From: an uncultured Chlorobiaceae bacterium
GTDB taxonomy: Bacteria > Bacteroidota > Chlorobiia > Chlorobiales > Chlorobiaceae
DNA: 7,698 bases
NCBI GenBank assembly: GCA_903917955.1
Contig: CAIXCO010000258.1
Coordinates: 1-7,698 of the forward strand
Direction: 5' to 3'
Made by a program: the position numbers and the translations under genes. The notes beneath the pieces were generated by a model. It saw nothing but the letters and a program-made list of their open reading frames with translations. It did not search any database and was not told where the DNA came from. Positions 1-4,440 of the stretch are shown here, one piece after another; within the stretch, counting starts at the first letter, position 1; every line of letters begins with the position of its first letter.

Positions 1-371
1 CCGAGCGCAGGATCAGAGTGCCAGATTGGAGCTGGCAGCCCGTTTTCCTTCTATTGCCGGATCATGAGAACGCTGCCTCGCCTGGCTTTTTCCATAAGGC
101 CCCGCAAGTAGAGTGCATGGGCAATGTCGGGATTGCGAAGAACGGAAATATGGCCTTTCGCAAGGGCATTGACCAGAGCCTCACGAACCGCTTCTTCATG
201 GTAAAGTGGCGAGTCCTGGCGTTTTGGGTTGCCTTTGATGAAGTTGGAGACTGTGGGGGTGTTGCGCACGATAAACGAATAGGCCTCGTCAAAAATGGTA
301 TGTAGCGGCCCCTCGAAGGATTTCATGTCGCTGAAGGTGTCGCCGGTTTTATCATCATGGATGTAAATCAC
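1..371 (-). pseudogene. Broken RecG-like / AlbA_2-family putative ATP-binding protein (COG2865 type), C-terminal fragment
   Basis: The minus frame from a GTG at 371 reads a stretch resembling the C-terminal half of RecG-like, AlbA_2-containing regulators: a GPL segment, then EEAVREALVNAL, then ISVLRNPDIAH and RGLMEK..RGSVLMI. Intact relatives have an HRDY motif and about 45 further residues between NAL and the RNP motif; here NALA runs straight into KGHISVLRNP, so an in-frame internal deletion is inferred. The frame meets TAG at 51-53, yet homologous-looking sequence resumes immediately (KENGLPAPIWHSD) and runs to the window edge, so the stop is a nonsense mutation or a sequencing error. The N-terminal AlbA_2 domain is absent; the fragment starts by overlapping the stop of the phosphoesterase gene. 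Probably non-functional. Family assignment is from remembered motifs and is moderately sure; decay is well supported. Confidence 0.6.
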
Positions 372-1165
372 TGAACGTTCAGCGTTTTGAGCGGATCGAA
401 ACCGTTGCCGTATTCGTGAGGATATCCTTTGGGGTTGCAGATCACCCTGGTCTCGCCGATTGAATACTCCATGGCGGTATGGCAGTGACCACAGATCCAG
501 TAGTCTATTTTATGGGAGAGCACCTCTTTTTCAAGGTCTGATACGTATGCTGCATTCAGGAGGTCGTTTCGGTAACCAGGGGCGATTCCTTGTAGCGAGG
601 GGTGATGATGGGTGACCACAATCAAGGTGTATCCGAGTTCCGTATAGTGATCGACATCTTCAAAAAGCCTTTTTTTCTGCTTGTGATGAAGAGCGAGAAG
701 GTACTCTGGCCGTAACCGGTGATAATTGGCACCGACTTTTATCAACTGATAGTCATTGAGGCCCTGACTGACATCGAACATGGCGATGGGGTTGCCGCCA
801 AAAAAGTCTGTCCAGAGAGTTGTGCCGATGATGGCGATTTTCTCCTCTTCCAGGATAAGCTGACCAGTCTGTACGTTGTGCAATCCATGCTCGGCGATGG
901 CGTTCGGCCAGGAGTGCTTTTCGATGTTGCCGTGATACCATTCATGATTGCCCTCAATGACGAAAACATCTCTGAACTGCTTTGAGCACTGCGAAAGAAA
1001 GCCGAACCATGTCTGTTTTCTGCTCAGCAGTCCGATATCTCCAGCCAGGATAAGCACGGATTCATTGTCTCCGTCAAGTTCCGGAACCTGCCACTCCTCG
1101 CAGCTCTCTTCTCGACAGAACTCGTTATGGATGTCGGACATGACTCTGAAAAGCAGGTTCCGCAC
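368..1165 (-). CDS. Calcineurin-like metallophosphoesterase
   Basis: A 265-residue protein carrying the ordered metal-binding motifs of the calcineurin-like phosphoesterase fold: SDIH (D11, H13), AGD (D43), GNHEWY (N73, H74), THHHP (H186-H188) and GHCH (H227, H229), with the GTTLWTDF block near 114-121 and NPKGYP near the C-terminus. Such enzymes hydrolyse phosphomono- or diesters with two bound metal ions; the substrate cannot be read from sequence. No signal peptide, so probably cytoplasmic. Start: an upstream in-frame TTG (1201) exists, but the GTG at 1163-1165 gives the family's usual short lead-in to the first strand (LLFRVMSD) and has a weak purine stretch (AAGAGA) upstream; the ATG at 1141 would remove the first strand. 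The first few codons and the upstream region overlap antisense sequence of a decayed AbiEi gene, so the original 5' end may have been replaced. All catalytic motifs are intact. Confidence 0.85.
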   Translation of the reverse strand: MRNLLFRVMSDIHNEFCREESCEEWQVPELDGDNESVLILAGDIGLLSRKQTWFGFLSQCSKQFRDVFVIEGNHEWYHGNIEKHSWPNAIAEHGLHNVQTGQLILEEEKIAIIGTTLWTDFFGGNPIAMFDVSQGLNDYQLIKVGANYHRLRPEYLLALHHKQKKRLFEDVDHYTELGYTLIVVTHHHPSLQGIAPGYRNDLLNAAYVSDLEKEVLSHKIDYWICGHCHTAMEYSIGETRVICNPKGYPHEYGNGFDPLKTLNVQ

Positions 1166-1489
1166 AGCGTATCTCTTGCGCTTGAAAAAGGTGCTGAACA
1201 ACCAAGAATCGAGTATCCTCCGGTTACGGTTTTCCGGTTTTCACCCTCTTGTTTTAAGGTCGGCATTGAAACGCATCAGCTCGATGGTGTCCCGGTGAAG
1301 ATCTACAGTCCGGAAAAGACGCTTGTTGACTGCTTCAAATTCCGAAACAGGATTGGAATGGATATCGTGCTCGAAGCGCTCAAACTGTATCGGCAGAGAA
1401 TGCAAAAGAATCTGCATGCGCTCATGCAGTATGCAGAGCTGTGTCGTGTTGCCTCGGTCATGAAACCGTATCTGGAGGCAACGCTGTGA
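1154..1489 (+). pseudogene. AbiEi-type antitoxin / regulator, 5'-truncated remnant
   Basis: The plus frame reads the C-terminal part of an AbiEi-family (COG5340-like) antitoxin: QVPHSVSLALEKG, PRIEYPP, a FRFS segment, then SPEKTLVDCFKFRNRIGMD, EALKLY, and a terminal region with a YA..CRV..VMKPYLEA pattern. Intact relatives have about 80-90 further residues, including a winged-helix DNA-binding domain and the segment before Q-P-H. That part is missing: to the left the DNA becomes the metallophosphoesterase gene on the other strand, with the junction near 1150-1154. An ATG at 1127 lies in frame, but it is inside the phosphoesterase SDIH codons, so any protein made would have a meaningless N-terminus and no DNA-binding domain. 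The stop overlaps a GTG that begins an AbiEii-like remnant, the usual operon arrangement. Confidence 0.7.
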
Positions 1490-1527
1490 ACGAAAAAGAG
1501 ATCAAAAATATTGGCATCAGGGTTTAG
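1486..1527 (+). pseudogene. AbiEii-type toxin, first 13 codons only
   Basis: A GTG overlapping the antitoxin remnant's TGA (GTGA) opens a frame reading VNEKEIKNIGIRV and then TAG. Toxins paired with this AbiEi subfamily often begin with a similar 'KNI..SV' stretch after a GTGA or ATGA overlap, so this looks like the extreme 5' end of the partner toxin gene. After the stop I see no further toxin homology before the next module. The short length makes the call tentative, but position and overlap agree with it. Confidence 0.45.
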
Positions 1528-1540
1528 AACGACTTACCGG

Positions 1541-1556
1541 AGCAATTTCAATTGCT
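1541..1556. repeat. Small palindrome AGCAATT-tc-AATTGCT
   Basis: A perfect 7-bp inverted repeat with a 2-nt centre lies in the short gap between the decayed and the intact AbiE modules. It could be a protein-binding site or a leftover stem; it has no U-tract of terminator type (TTTAC follows). The gap otherwise shows only a loose AGGGCT/AGCCCT pair (1571-1576 and 1601-1606). Confidence 0.3.
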
Positions 1557-1605
1557 TTACTGATAAATTCAGGGCTGGTCGTTTTTTATTGTACCCGGAA
1601 AGCCC

Positions 1606-1652
1606 TATTTTGCATAGATAATCGACTAATATTCGATTATCTATGCAAAATA
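1606..1652 (+). promoter_or_regulatory. Probable operator: 20-bp perfect inverted repeat over the antitoxin start
   Basis: Arm 1606-1625 (core TTTTGCATAGATAATCGA) is the exact reverse complement of 1633-1652, around a 7-nt centre (1626-1632) of which two more positions also pair. The antitoxin ATG (1643-1645) lies inside the right arm. AbiEi-type antitoxins are known to repress their own operon by binding inverted repeats upstream of it, so this is the natural candidate. No Shine-Dalgarno precedes the ATG, and no convincing promoter hexamers could be fixed; as RNA the arms would also form a strong hairpin burying the start codon. Confidence 0.65.
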
Positions 1653-2314
1653 ATGACCTCATGCAACTCGAAAAGAAGCTCAGCTCACTGGGTGGAGTGC
1701 CTCTGACGCACGGAGCACTTGTCTCCATACTCAAAGAGTACCGCTCTCCGAACGATAAAATTGTCCGCTTGATTGGTGATGGGTGGCTTATGCCCATCAA
1801 GAAAGGGCTTTATGCCCTTTCACCTGAACGGACAACGATTCCCATTTCCACACCACTTGTGGCAAATCTCCTCTATGGGCCATCCTATGTTTCGATGGAT
1901 TATGCGCTGTACCATTACGGGATTATTCCCGAGCGAGTGGTTGAGGTGACTTCAATGACCACCAGGCGGGGGAAGGTGTACGATATTCCGATAGGCCGGT
2001 TTTCCTATACGCATTCTCCTGTTGATTTTTATCGAGTCGGAATTGACCGGATTGAGAATACCGATAAAACAGGTTTTTTGATGGCCTCTCCAGAGAAGGC
2101 GTTGTGTGACAAGCTTGTGTTTACCCGCAATCTGAATATCGCGTCACCACGTGTATTACGGGAATTGCTGTTCGATGACCTGCGCCTTGATGAAGAGAGT
2201 ATCACCCGCTTTGACCCTAAGGTGATAGAGACCTGTGTCATGCCGGGAATGAAAGAAAAGATGCTGCGGGCATTGCTGGAGCTTGTCAACTTGATAAAAA
2301 GGGATCTGAAATGA
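1643..2314 (+). CDS. abiEi: AbiEi-family type IV antitoxin / transcriptional regulator
   Basis: A 223-residue protein. Residues ~5-60 look like a winged helix-turn-helix (LTHGALVSIL, then a wing ending KKGLYAL), followed by the AbiEi C-terminal region: SMDYALYHYGIIPE (84-97), and the family hallmark SPEKALCDKL (149-158). In characterised AbiE systems this protein represses the operon and neutralises the toxin without forming a stable complex with it (type IV). It overlaps the toxin gene by 4 bp (ATGA), which implies translational coupling. The start is not certain: ATG 1643 lies inside a 20-bp inverted repeat and has no ribosome-binding site; ATG 1661 (MQLEKK) is an alternative that keeps the whole wing domain. 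The protein differs in subfamily from the decayed AbiEi just upstream, so it is not a simple duplicate. Confidence 0.85.
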   Translation: MQNNDLMQLEKKLSSLGGVPLTHGALVSILKEYRSPNDKIVRLIGDGWLMPIKKGLYALSPERTTIPISTPLVANLLYGPSYVSMDYALYHYGIIPERVVEVTSMTTRRGKVYDIPIGRFSYTHSPVDFYRVGIDRIENTDKTGFLMASPEKALCDKLVFTRNLNIASPRVLRELLFDDLRLDEESITRFDPKVIETCVMPGMKEKMLRALLELVNLIKRDLK

Positions 2315-3147
2315 GTGTGCTCGGCCAAATGCTTGAGAAATATGATACGACCACTGTCGAAGGGAGAGTCAACGGACTGAGAGAGGTGATGCAGGAGGTT
2401 GCACTTGCCGGTTTGTATCGTGGCGGATTTTTTGACCAGGCAGCTTTTTACGGGGGCACCTGTCTCAGGATATTTTATGGATTGCCAAGGTTTTCAGAGG
2501 ATCTTGATTTTTCATTACTGACGTCTGACGCCAATTTTTCACTTGAGCCGTATTTCAGGGCAGTCATGGCTGAATTTCTCTCACTGGGTCTTGATGTTGA
2601 GATTTCGTCGAAAAAGAAAACAGTCCGGACGGGGATAGAGTCGGCGTTTTTGAAGAGCGATACGCGCCTGTTCACTCTTGCCGTGCACGGAGAAAAAACG
2701 GTTAAAATCAAGTTTGAGGTTGATACGCTCCCGCCATTGGGATTTTCAACAGAAGAAAAACTCCTTCTTGAACCATTCTCGTTTTATGTCAAGTGTTTTG
2801 GTTTGCCTGATTTGTTTGCCGGAAAAATGCATGCATTGTTGTTCAGAAACTGGAAGAGCCGTGTAAAAGGGCGGGATTGGTATGATTTTGAATGGTATGT
2901 CAGCAAAGGGGTTCAGCTTAATTTGTCCCATTTTGTCAGCCGAGTTCAACAGAGCGGCCATTTGATGGAGTCTCAGCTCTCTGAACAGGATTTTCGCCAG
3001 CAGTTGAAAGAGAGAATCGACTCCCTCGATGTGACATTGGCCATGAGAGATGTATCGCGGTTTGTGGGTAATGCTGATGTCTTGAAAATCTGGTCACCGC
3101 AATATTTCCATCACTTGGCAGAGCGGATGATCATTAGCAGAGGTTGA
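2311..3147 (+). CDS. abiEii: AbiEii-family nucleotidyltransferase toxin
   Basis: A 278-residue protein with the nucleotidyltransferase core of the AbiEii/AbiGii toxin family: YGGTCLR (47-53), RFSEDLDFSL (60-69, with the metal-binding D64 and D66), a conserved K.EVD strand (134-138), AGKMHALL (170-177, with K172) and GRDWYDFEWYV (187-197). Members transfer nucleotides to a target; some have been shown to modify tRNA and others use GTP, but the target of this one cannot be deduced. Length is usual for the family, and no key residue seems lost, so the toxin is probably active and needs the upstream antitoxin. The start is fixed by the ATGA overlap with the antitoxin stop. No clear terminator follows directly; the next 190 bp contain an antisense HsdR-like remnant. 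Confidence 0.88.
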   Translation: MSVLGQMLEKYDTTTVEGRVNGLREVMQEVALAGLYRGGFFDQAAFYGGTCLRIFYGLPRFSEDLDFSLLTSDANFSLEPYFRAVMAEFLSLGLDVEISSKKKTVRTGIESAFLKSDTRLFTLAVHGEKTVKIKFEVDTLPPLGFSTEEKLLLEPFSFYVKCFGLPDLFAGKMHALLFRNWKSRVKGRDWYDFEWYVSKGVQLNLSHFVSRVQQSGHLMESQLSEQDFRQQLKERIDSLDVTLAMRDVSRFVGNADVLKIWSPQYFHHLAERMIISRG

Positions 3148-3203
3148 TGGCAGAGGCACTTGTGGGCTTTTTTGGTTTGTCTCCATGAAACATTCAATAC
3201 CAA

Positions 3204-3338
3204 GTAATACTGCCGGATATAGCCATAAGCCTTGTCAAATAAGTCCTGGTCTTTGATCTGGTATTTCATGTAAATCACTTTGCGGAGTGCCCTTTGCCCT
3301 TCACGCTCTCCAGCTTTGGATTTATTGGTGTAGTGGAA
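3204..3338 (-). pseudogene. Probable 3'-end remnant of type I restriction subunit HsdR
   Basis: On the minus strand the frame from about 3338 (just after a TGA) reads KAGEREGQRALRKVIYMKY, then QIKDQDLFDKAYGYIRQYY, ending near 3204. The pattern 'ALRK..Y.KY...DQDLFDKAYGYI..YY' resembles the extreme C-terminus of HsdR proteins as I remember them. There is no start codon or remaining N-terminal domain, and after QYY the frame runs on into antisense of the toxin gene with no stop at the expected place. About 45 codons remain of a gene that normally has ~1000. The identification is by motif memory only. Confidence 0.42.
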
Positions 3339-3351
3339 TCAATTCATCATG

Positions 3352-3408
3352 GTTTATCGGTAGAGCCGGTAAACGTCCCCGTTCGGGAGTTGATTTTGCT
3401 TTTTTTTT
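3352..3408 (+). terminator. Possible terminator: two hairpins then nine T
   Basis: GTTTATCGG (3352-3360) pairs with CCGGTAAAC (3366-3374) with one G-U pair and a 5-nt loop; directly after it TCCC/GGGA (3377-3389 region) can form a short second stem, and a run of nine T (3400-3408) follows. This could end transcription from the toxin-antitoxin operon before the pilin promoter. The T run is about 10 nt from the second stem and also lies inside the proposed promoter spacer, so the call is weak. Confidence 0.35.
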
Positions 3409-3417
3409 GCATATATT
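3390..3417 (+). promoter_or_regulatory. Sigma70-like promoter of the first flp gene
   Basis: TTGATT (3390-3395), 16-bp T-rich spacer, TATATT (3412-3417). The same design, TTGGCT-16-TATACT, lies at the equivalent place before the second flp gene, which strengthens both calls. It implies an RNA start near 3424 and an untranslated leader of about 130 nt. Confidence 0.5.
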
Positions 3418-3433
3418 ACTCTAAGGTTCTGCG

Positions 3434-3521
3434 ACTAACCTCTTTTCAATAGGTTCCCAGCCCAAGAGGTGGTTGTGAAGTAAGGCGGAACCCACAGGGA
3501 GGTGGTTTTATGTGGGAGTAA
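3434..3521 (+). promoter_or_regulatory. Conserved structured leader RNA, copy 1 (unknown class)
   Basis: From 3451 to 3521 this segment aligns without gaps to 4071-4141 in the second pilin leader, about 56 of 71 positions identical by hand count. Identities are clustered: TGTGAAGTAAGGC, CACAGG and GTGGTTTTAT are unchanged. Both copies can form the same helices: AACC/GGTT (3437-3440 with 3471-3474) closed around TCTT/AAGA (3441-3444 with 3464-3467), then CCAC/GTGG (3492-3495 with 3502-3505). The invariant GTGAAGTAAGGC lies between the helices, mostly outside them. In this copy CCCACA (3491-3496) can instead pair with TGTGGG (3511-3516), a possible alternative fold. It ends about 20 nt before the Shine-Dalgarno GGAGG (3541-3545). 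It may be a riboswitch, a protein-binding leader or an mRNA stabiliser; it matches no class I can name. Confidence 0.5.
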
Positions 3522-3553
3522 ATATTATTTAATTTCATCGGGAGGCAAATATT

Positions 3554-3790
3554 ATGCTAAACAAGTTCGTCTACATCAAAGTACAAAAAGGCCTAACCGT
3601 GGTTGAGTTTGCCTTGATTGCTGTTTTGAGCAAGTTCGTCTCCATCAAATTACAAAAAGGCGTCACTTTGATTGAGTACGCATTGATTGCCGCTCTGGTT
3701 GCAGTTGTTGTGATTGGAGGTCTTACTGCTCTTGGAGTTAATATAAACACCATGTTTGTCAATATCGGGACAAAGCTCCCTACACCTTGA
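3554..3790 (+). CDS. flp: Flp-type prepilin with duplicated leader/processing site (copy 1)
   Basis: A 78-residue prepilin of the Flp/Tad family, the major subunit of the pilus. Family hallmarks are the short basic leader, the prepilin peptidase site G followed by Glu at +5, the hydrophobic ALIAALVAVVVIGGLTALG helix and a short tail. Unusually, the leader and site occur twice: KFVYIKVQKG(13)-LTVVE(18)FALIA and KFVSIKLQKG(36)-VTLIE(41)YALIA, period 23 residues. Cleavage after G36 gives a normal 42-residue Flp pilin; cleavage after G13 would leave a hydrophobic stretch broken by three lysines. A strong GGAGG at 3541-3545 with 8-nt spacing fixes the ATG. A TTG at codon 25 could start a conventional 54-residue prepilin but has no ribosome-binding site and is TTT in the second copy. 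No convincing terminator follows. Confidence 0.92.
   Translation: MLNKFVYIKVQKGLTVVEFALIAVLSKFVSIKLQKGVTLIEYALIAALVAVVVIGGLTALGVNINTMFVNIGTKLPTP
3560..3697 (+). repeat. Two 69-bp tandem repeats inside flp copy 1
   Basis: Unit A 3560-3628 and unit B 3629-3697 are in phase and abut exactly; about 55 of 69 positions agree by hand count. Each unit encodes a basic leader, QKG, the +5 Glu and ALIA. Confidence 0.9.
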
Positions 3791-4013
3791 GTGAGATGAT
3801 GTTTGTTTCTTGTTCTTTTTTGCGTGCTATTTTTTTTGTCTCTGCACGGAACTTTTCACCCGATGGTTTGTGTTGTATTGTATAGTAGTTTTCAATTTTA
3901 ATTATTACAAAAACACACGTTATCGTATTGTCTGAGGGCTTTTTTTATTGCAAATCGCTTAAGTCAGGGTAGTTTTTTTAGCGGTGTCCATGAAAATGCA
4001 GCAGGTTTGCTTG
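3791..4013. other. AT-rich spacer between the two pilin modules, no gene seen
   Basis: The spacer has several T-tracts (for example 3831-3837 and 3974-3979) and a CGTGC/GCACG pair (3823-3827 and 3844-3848) enclosing a T-rich loop, but no open frame of note, no convincing intrinsic terminator and no RNA gene that I recognise. An unrecognised terminator or small RNA is possible. Confidence 0.5.
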
Positions 4014-4041
4014 TTGGCTTCGTTTTTTTTATATATATACT
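4014..4041 (+). promoter_or_regulatory. Sigma70-like promoter of the second flp gene
   Basis: TTGGCT (4014-4019), 16-bp spacer that includes eight T, TATACT (4036-4041). Predicted RNA start near 4048. The -10 element is close to consensus and better than in the first module. It probably also serves the downstream cpaB-tadG genes by read-through. Confidence 0.5.
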
Positions 4042-4053
4042 ACTGTCCTATTT

Positions 4054-4141
4054 CACGACCGATCTCTTATAGGTTTCCCGTCCAAGAACTGGGTGTGAAG
4101 TAAGGCCGCAGTCACAGGACAGTGGTTTTATCTGGGGGTAA
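4054..4141 (+). promoter_or_regulatory. Conserved structured leader RNA, copy 2 (unknown class)
   Basis: Ungapped counterpart of the leader before the first flp. The outer helix changes sequence but keeps pairing: CAC-g-ACC (4054-4060) with GGTGTG (4092-4097); the inner TCTT/AAGA is at 4065-4068 and 4084-4087, and the second stem is CAC/GTG (4113-4115 with 4122-4124), extended by G-U pairs. TGTGAAGTAAGGC (4094-4106) and GTGGTTTTAT (4122-4131) are unchanged. CTGTCC (4043-4048) could also pair with GGACAG (4117-4122), but copy 1 has no equivalent and most of that segment may precede the RNA start. Function unknown. Confidence 0.5.
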
Positions 4142-4172
4142 CAATTAACTAATTTCATTGGGAGGTAAAGAA

Positions 4173-4409
4173 ATGCTGGACAAATCTGTATATGTCAAAT
4201 TACAAAAAGGCGTAACCATGATCGAGTATGCCTTGATTGTTGCTTTTAGCAAGTTCATCTCCATCAAATCACAAAAAGGCGTAACCTTGATTGAGTATGC
4301 CTTGATTGCCGCTTTGGTTGCTGTTGTTGTGATTGGAGGTCTTACTGCTCTTGGAATTAATTTGAATACGATGTTTGTCAACATCGGGAAAAAGCTCCCT
4401 ACACCTTGA
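4173..4409 (+). CDS. flp: Flp-type prepilin with duplicated leader/processing site (copy 2)
   Basis: A second 78-residue prepilin, nearly identical to the first from residue 37 to the end (same helix, tail NTMFVNIG.KLPTP). It again has two full processing sites: VYVKLQKG(13)-VTMIE(18)YALIV and ISIKSQKG(36)-VTLIE(41)YALIA. Start ATG 4173 is fixed by GGAGG (4161-4165) 7 nt upstream; an in-frame TTG at 4158 would place the Shine-Dalgarno inside the gene and is rejected. Codon 25 is TTT, so no internal start could make a single-leader version here; both repeats must be translated if the second is. The two genes presumably encode interchangeable or mixed major subunits. The gene is followed after 31 nt, with a small hairpin, by cpaB. 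Confidence 0.92.
   Translation: MLDKSVYVKLQKGVTMIEYALIVAFSKFISIKSQKGVTLIEYALIAALVAVVVIGGLTALGINLNTMFVNIGKKLPTP
4179..4316 (+). repeat. Two 69-bp tandem repeats inside flp copy 2
   Basis: Unit A 4179-4247 and unit B 4248-4316, with the same boundaries as in copy 1; about 53 of 69 positions agree by hand count. Shared boundaries mean the internal duplication came before the gene duplication, or that the copies exchanged sequence. Confidence 0.88.
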
Positions 4410-4439
4410 GCTTCGTAAAAACTCTTTTACAGCCTAAGC
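4410..4439 (+). promoter_or_regulatory. Hairpin between flp copy 2 and cpaB
   Basis: GTAAAA (4415-4420) pairs with TTTTAC (4425-4430) around ACTC; GCTT (4410-4413) and AAGC (4436-4439) can extend it across an internal loop. It fills the whole intergenic gap and ends one base before the cpaB GTG, for which no Shine-Dalgarno is visible. A hairpin here could lower expression of the assembly genes relative to the abundant pilin by limiting translation or by protecting the flp 3' end. It is AT-rich and has no U-run, so it is not a standard terminator. Confidence 0.4.
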
Positions 4440-4440
4440 A

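Larger units (their letters stand above)
3390..4409 (+). repeat. Tandem duplication of promoter-leader-flp modules
   Basis: Module 1 (3390-3790) and module 2 (4014-4409) share promoter layout, leader RNA, Shine-Dalgarno region (AATTTCAT.GGGAGG) and the 78-codon gene, at an offset of 619-624 bp. Similarity fades upstream of the promoters. The modules are diverged (leader about 79%, start of the genes less), so the duplication is old or under relaxed selection outside the conserved blocks. Confidence 0.8.

Noticed and set aside
719..985. Plus-strand open frame opposite the phosphoesterase
   Set aside because: Antisense of conserved catalytic codons; no motif of its own.
1166..1201. TTG start at 1201 for the phosphoesterase
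   Set aside because: It adds a Lys/Arg-rich stretch that is antisense of the AbiEi remnant and has no counterpart in the family; GTG 1165 fits the fold better.
361..3279. 12-bp exact match ATGTAAATCACT at 361 and 3268
   Set aside because: A match of this length is expected by chance in a window of this size; flanks are unrelated.
3366..3390. tRNA T-arm-like GTTCGGGAG segment
   Set aside because: No acceptor stem, D-arm or anticodon arm can be built around it.
3626..3790. Internal TTG start in flp copy 1 giving a single-leader 54-residue prepilin
   Set aside because: No ribosome-binding site precedes it and the same codon is TTT in copy 2.
3823..3848. CGTGC/GCACG hairpin as terminator of flp copy 1
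   Set aside because: Only 5 bp around a 16-nt T-rich loop and no U-run after the stem.
4014..4030. Sigma54-type promoter (TTGGC...)
   Set aside because: The required GC of the -12 element is absent; a T-tract occupies that position.
4158..4172. TTG start of flp copy 2
   Set aside because: It would translate through the Shine-Dalgarno GGAGG; ATG 4173 has ideal spacing and matches copy 1.
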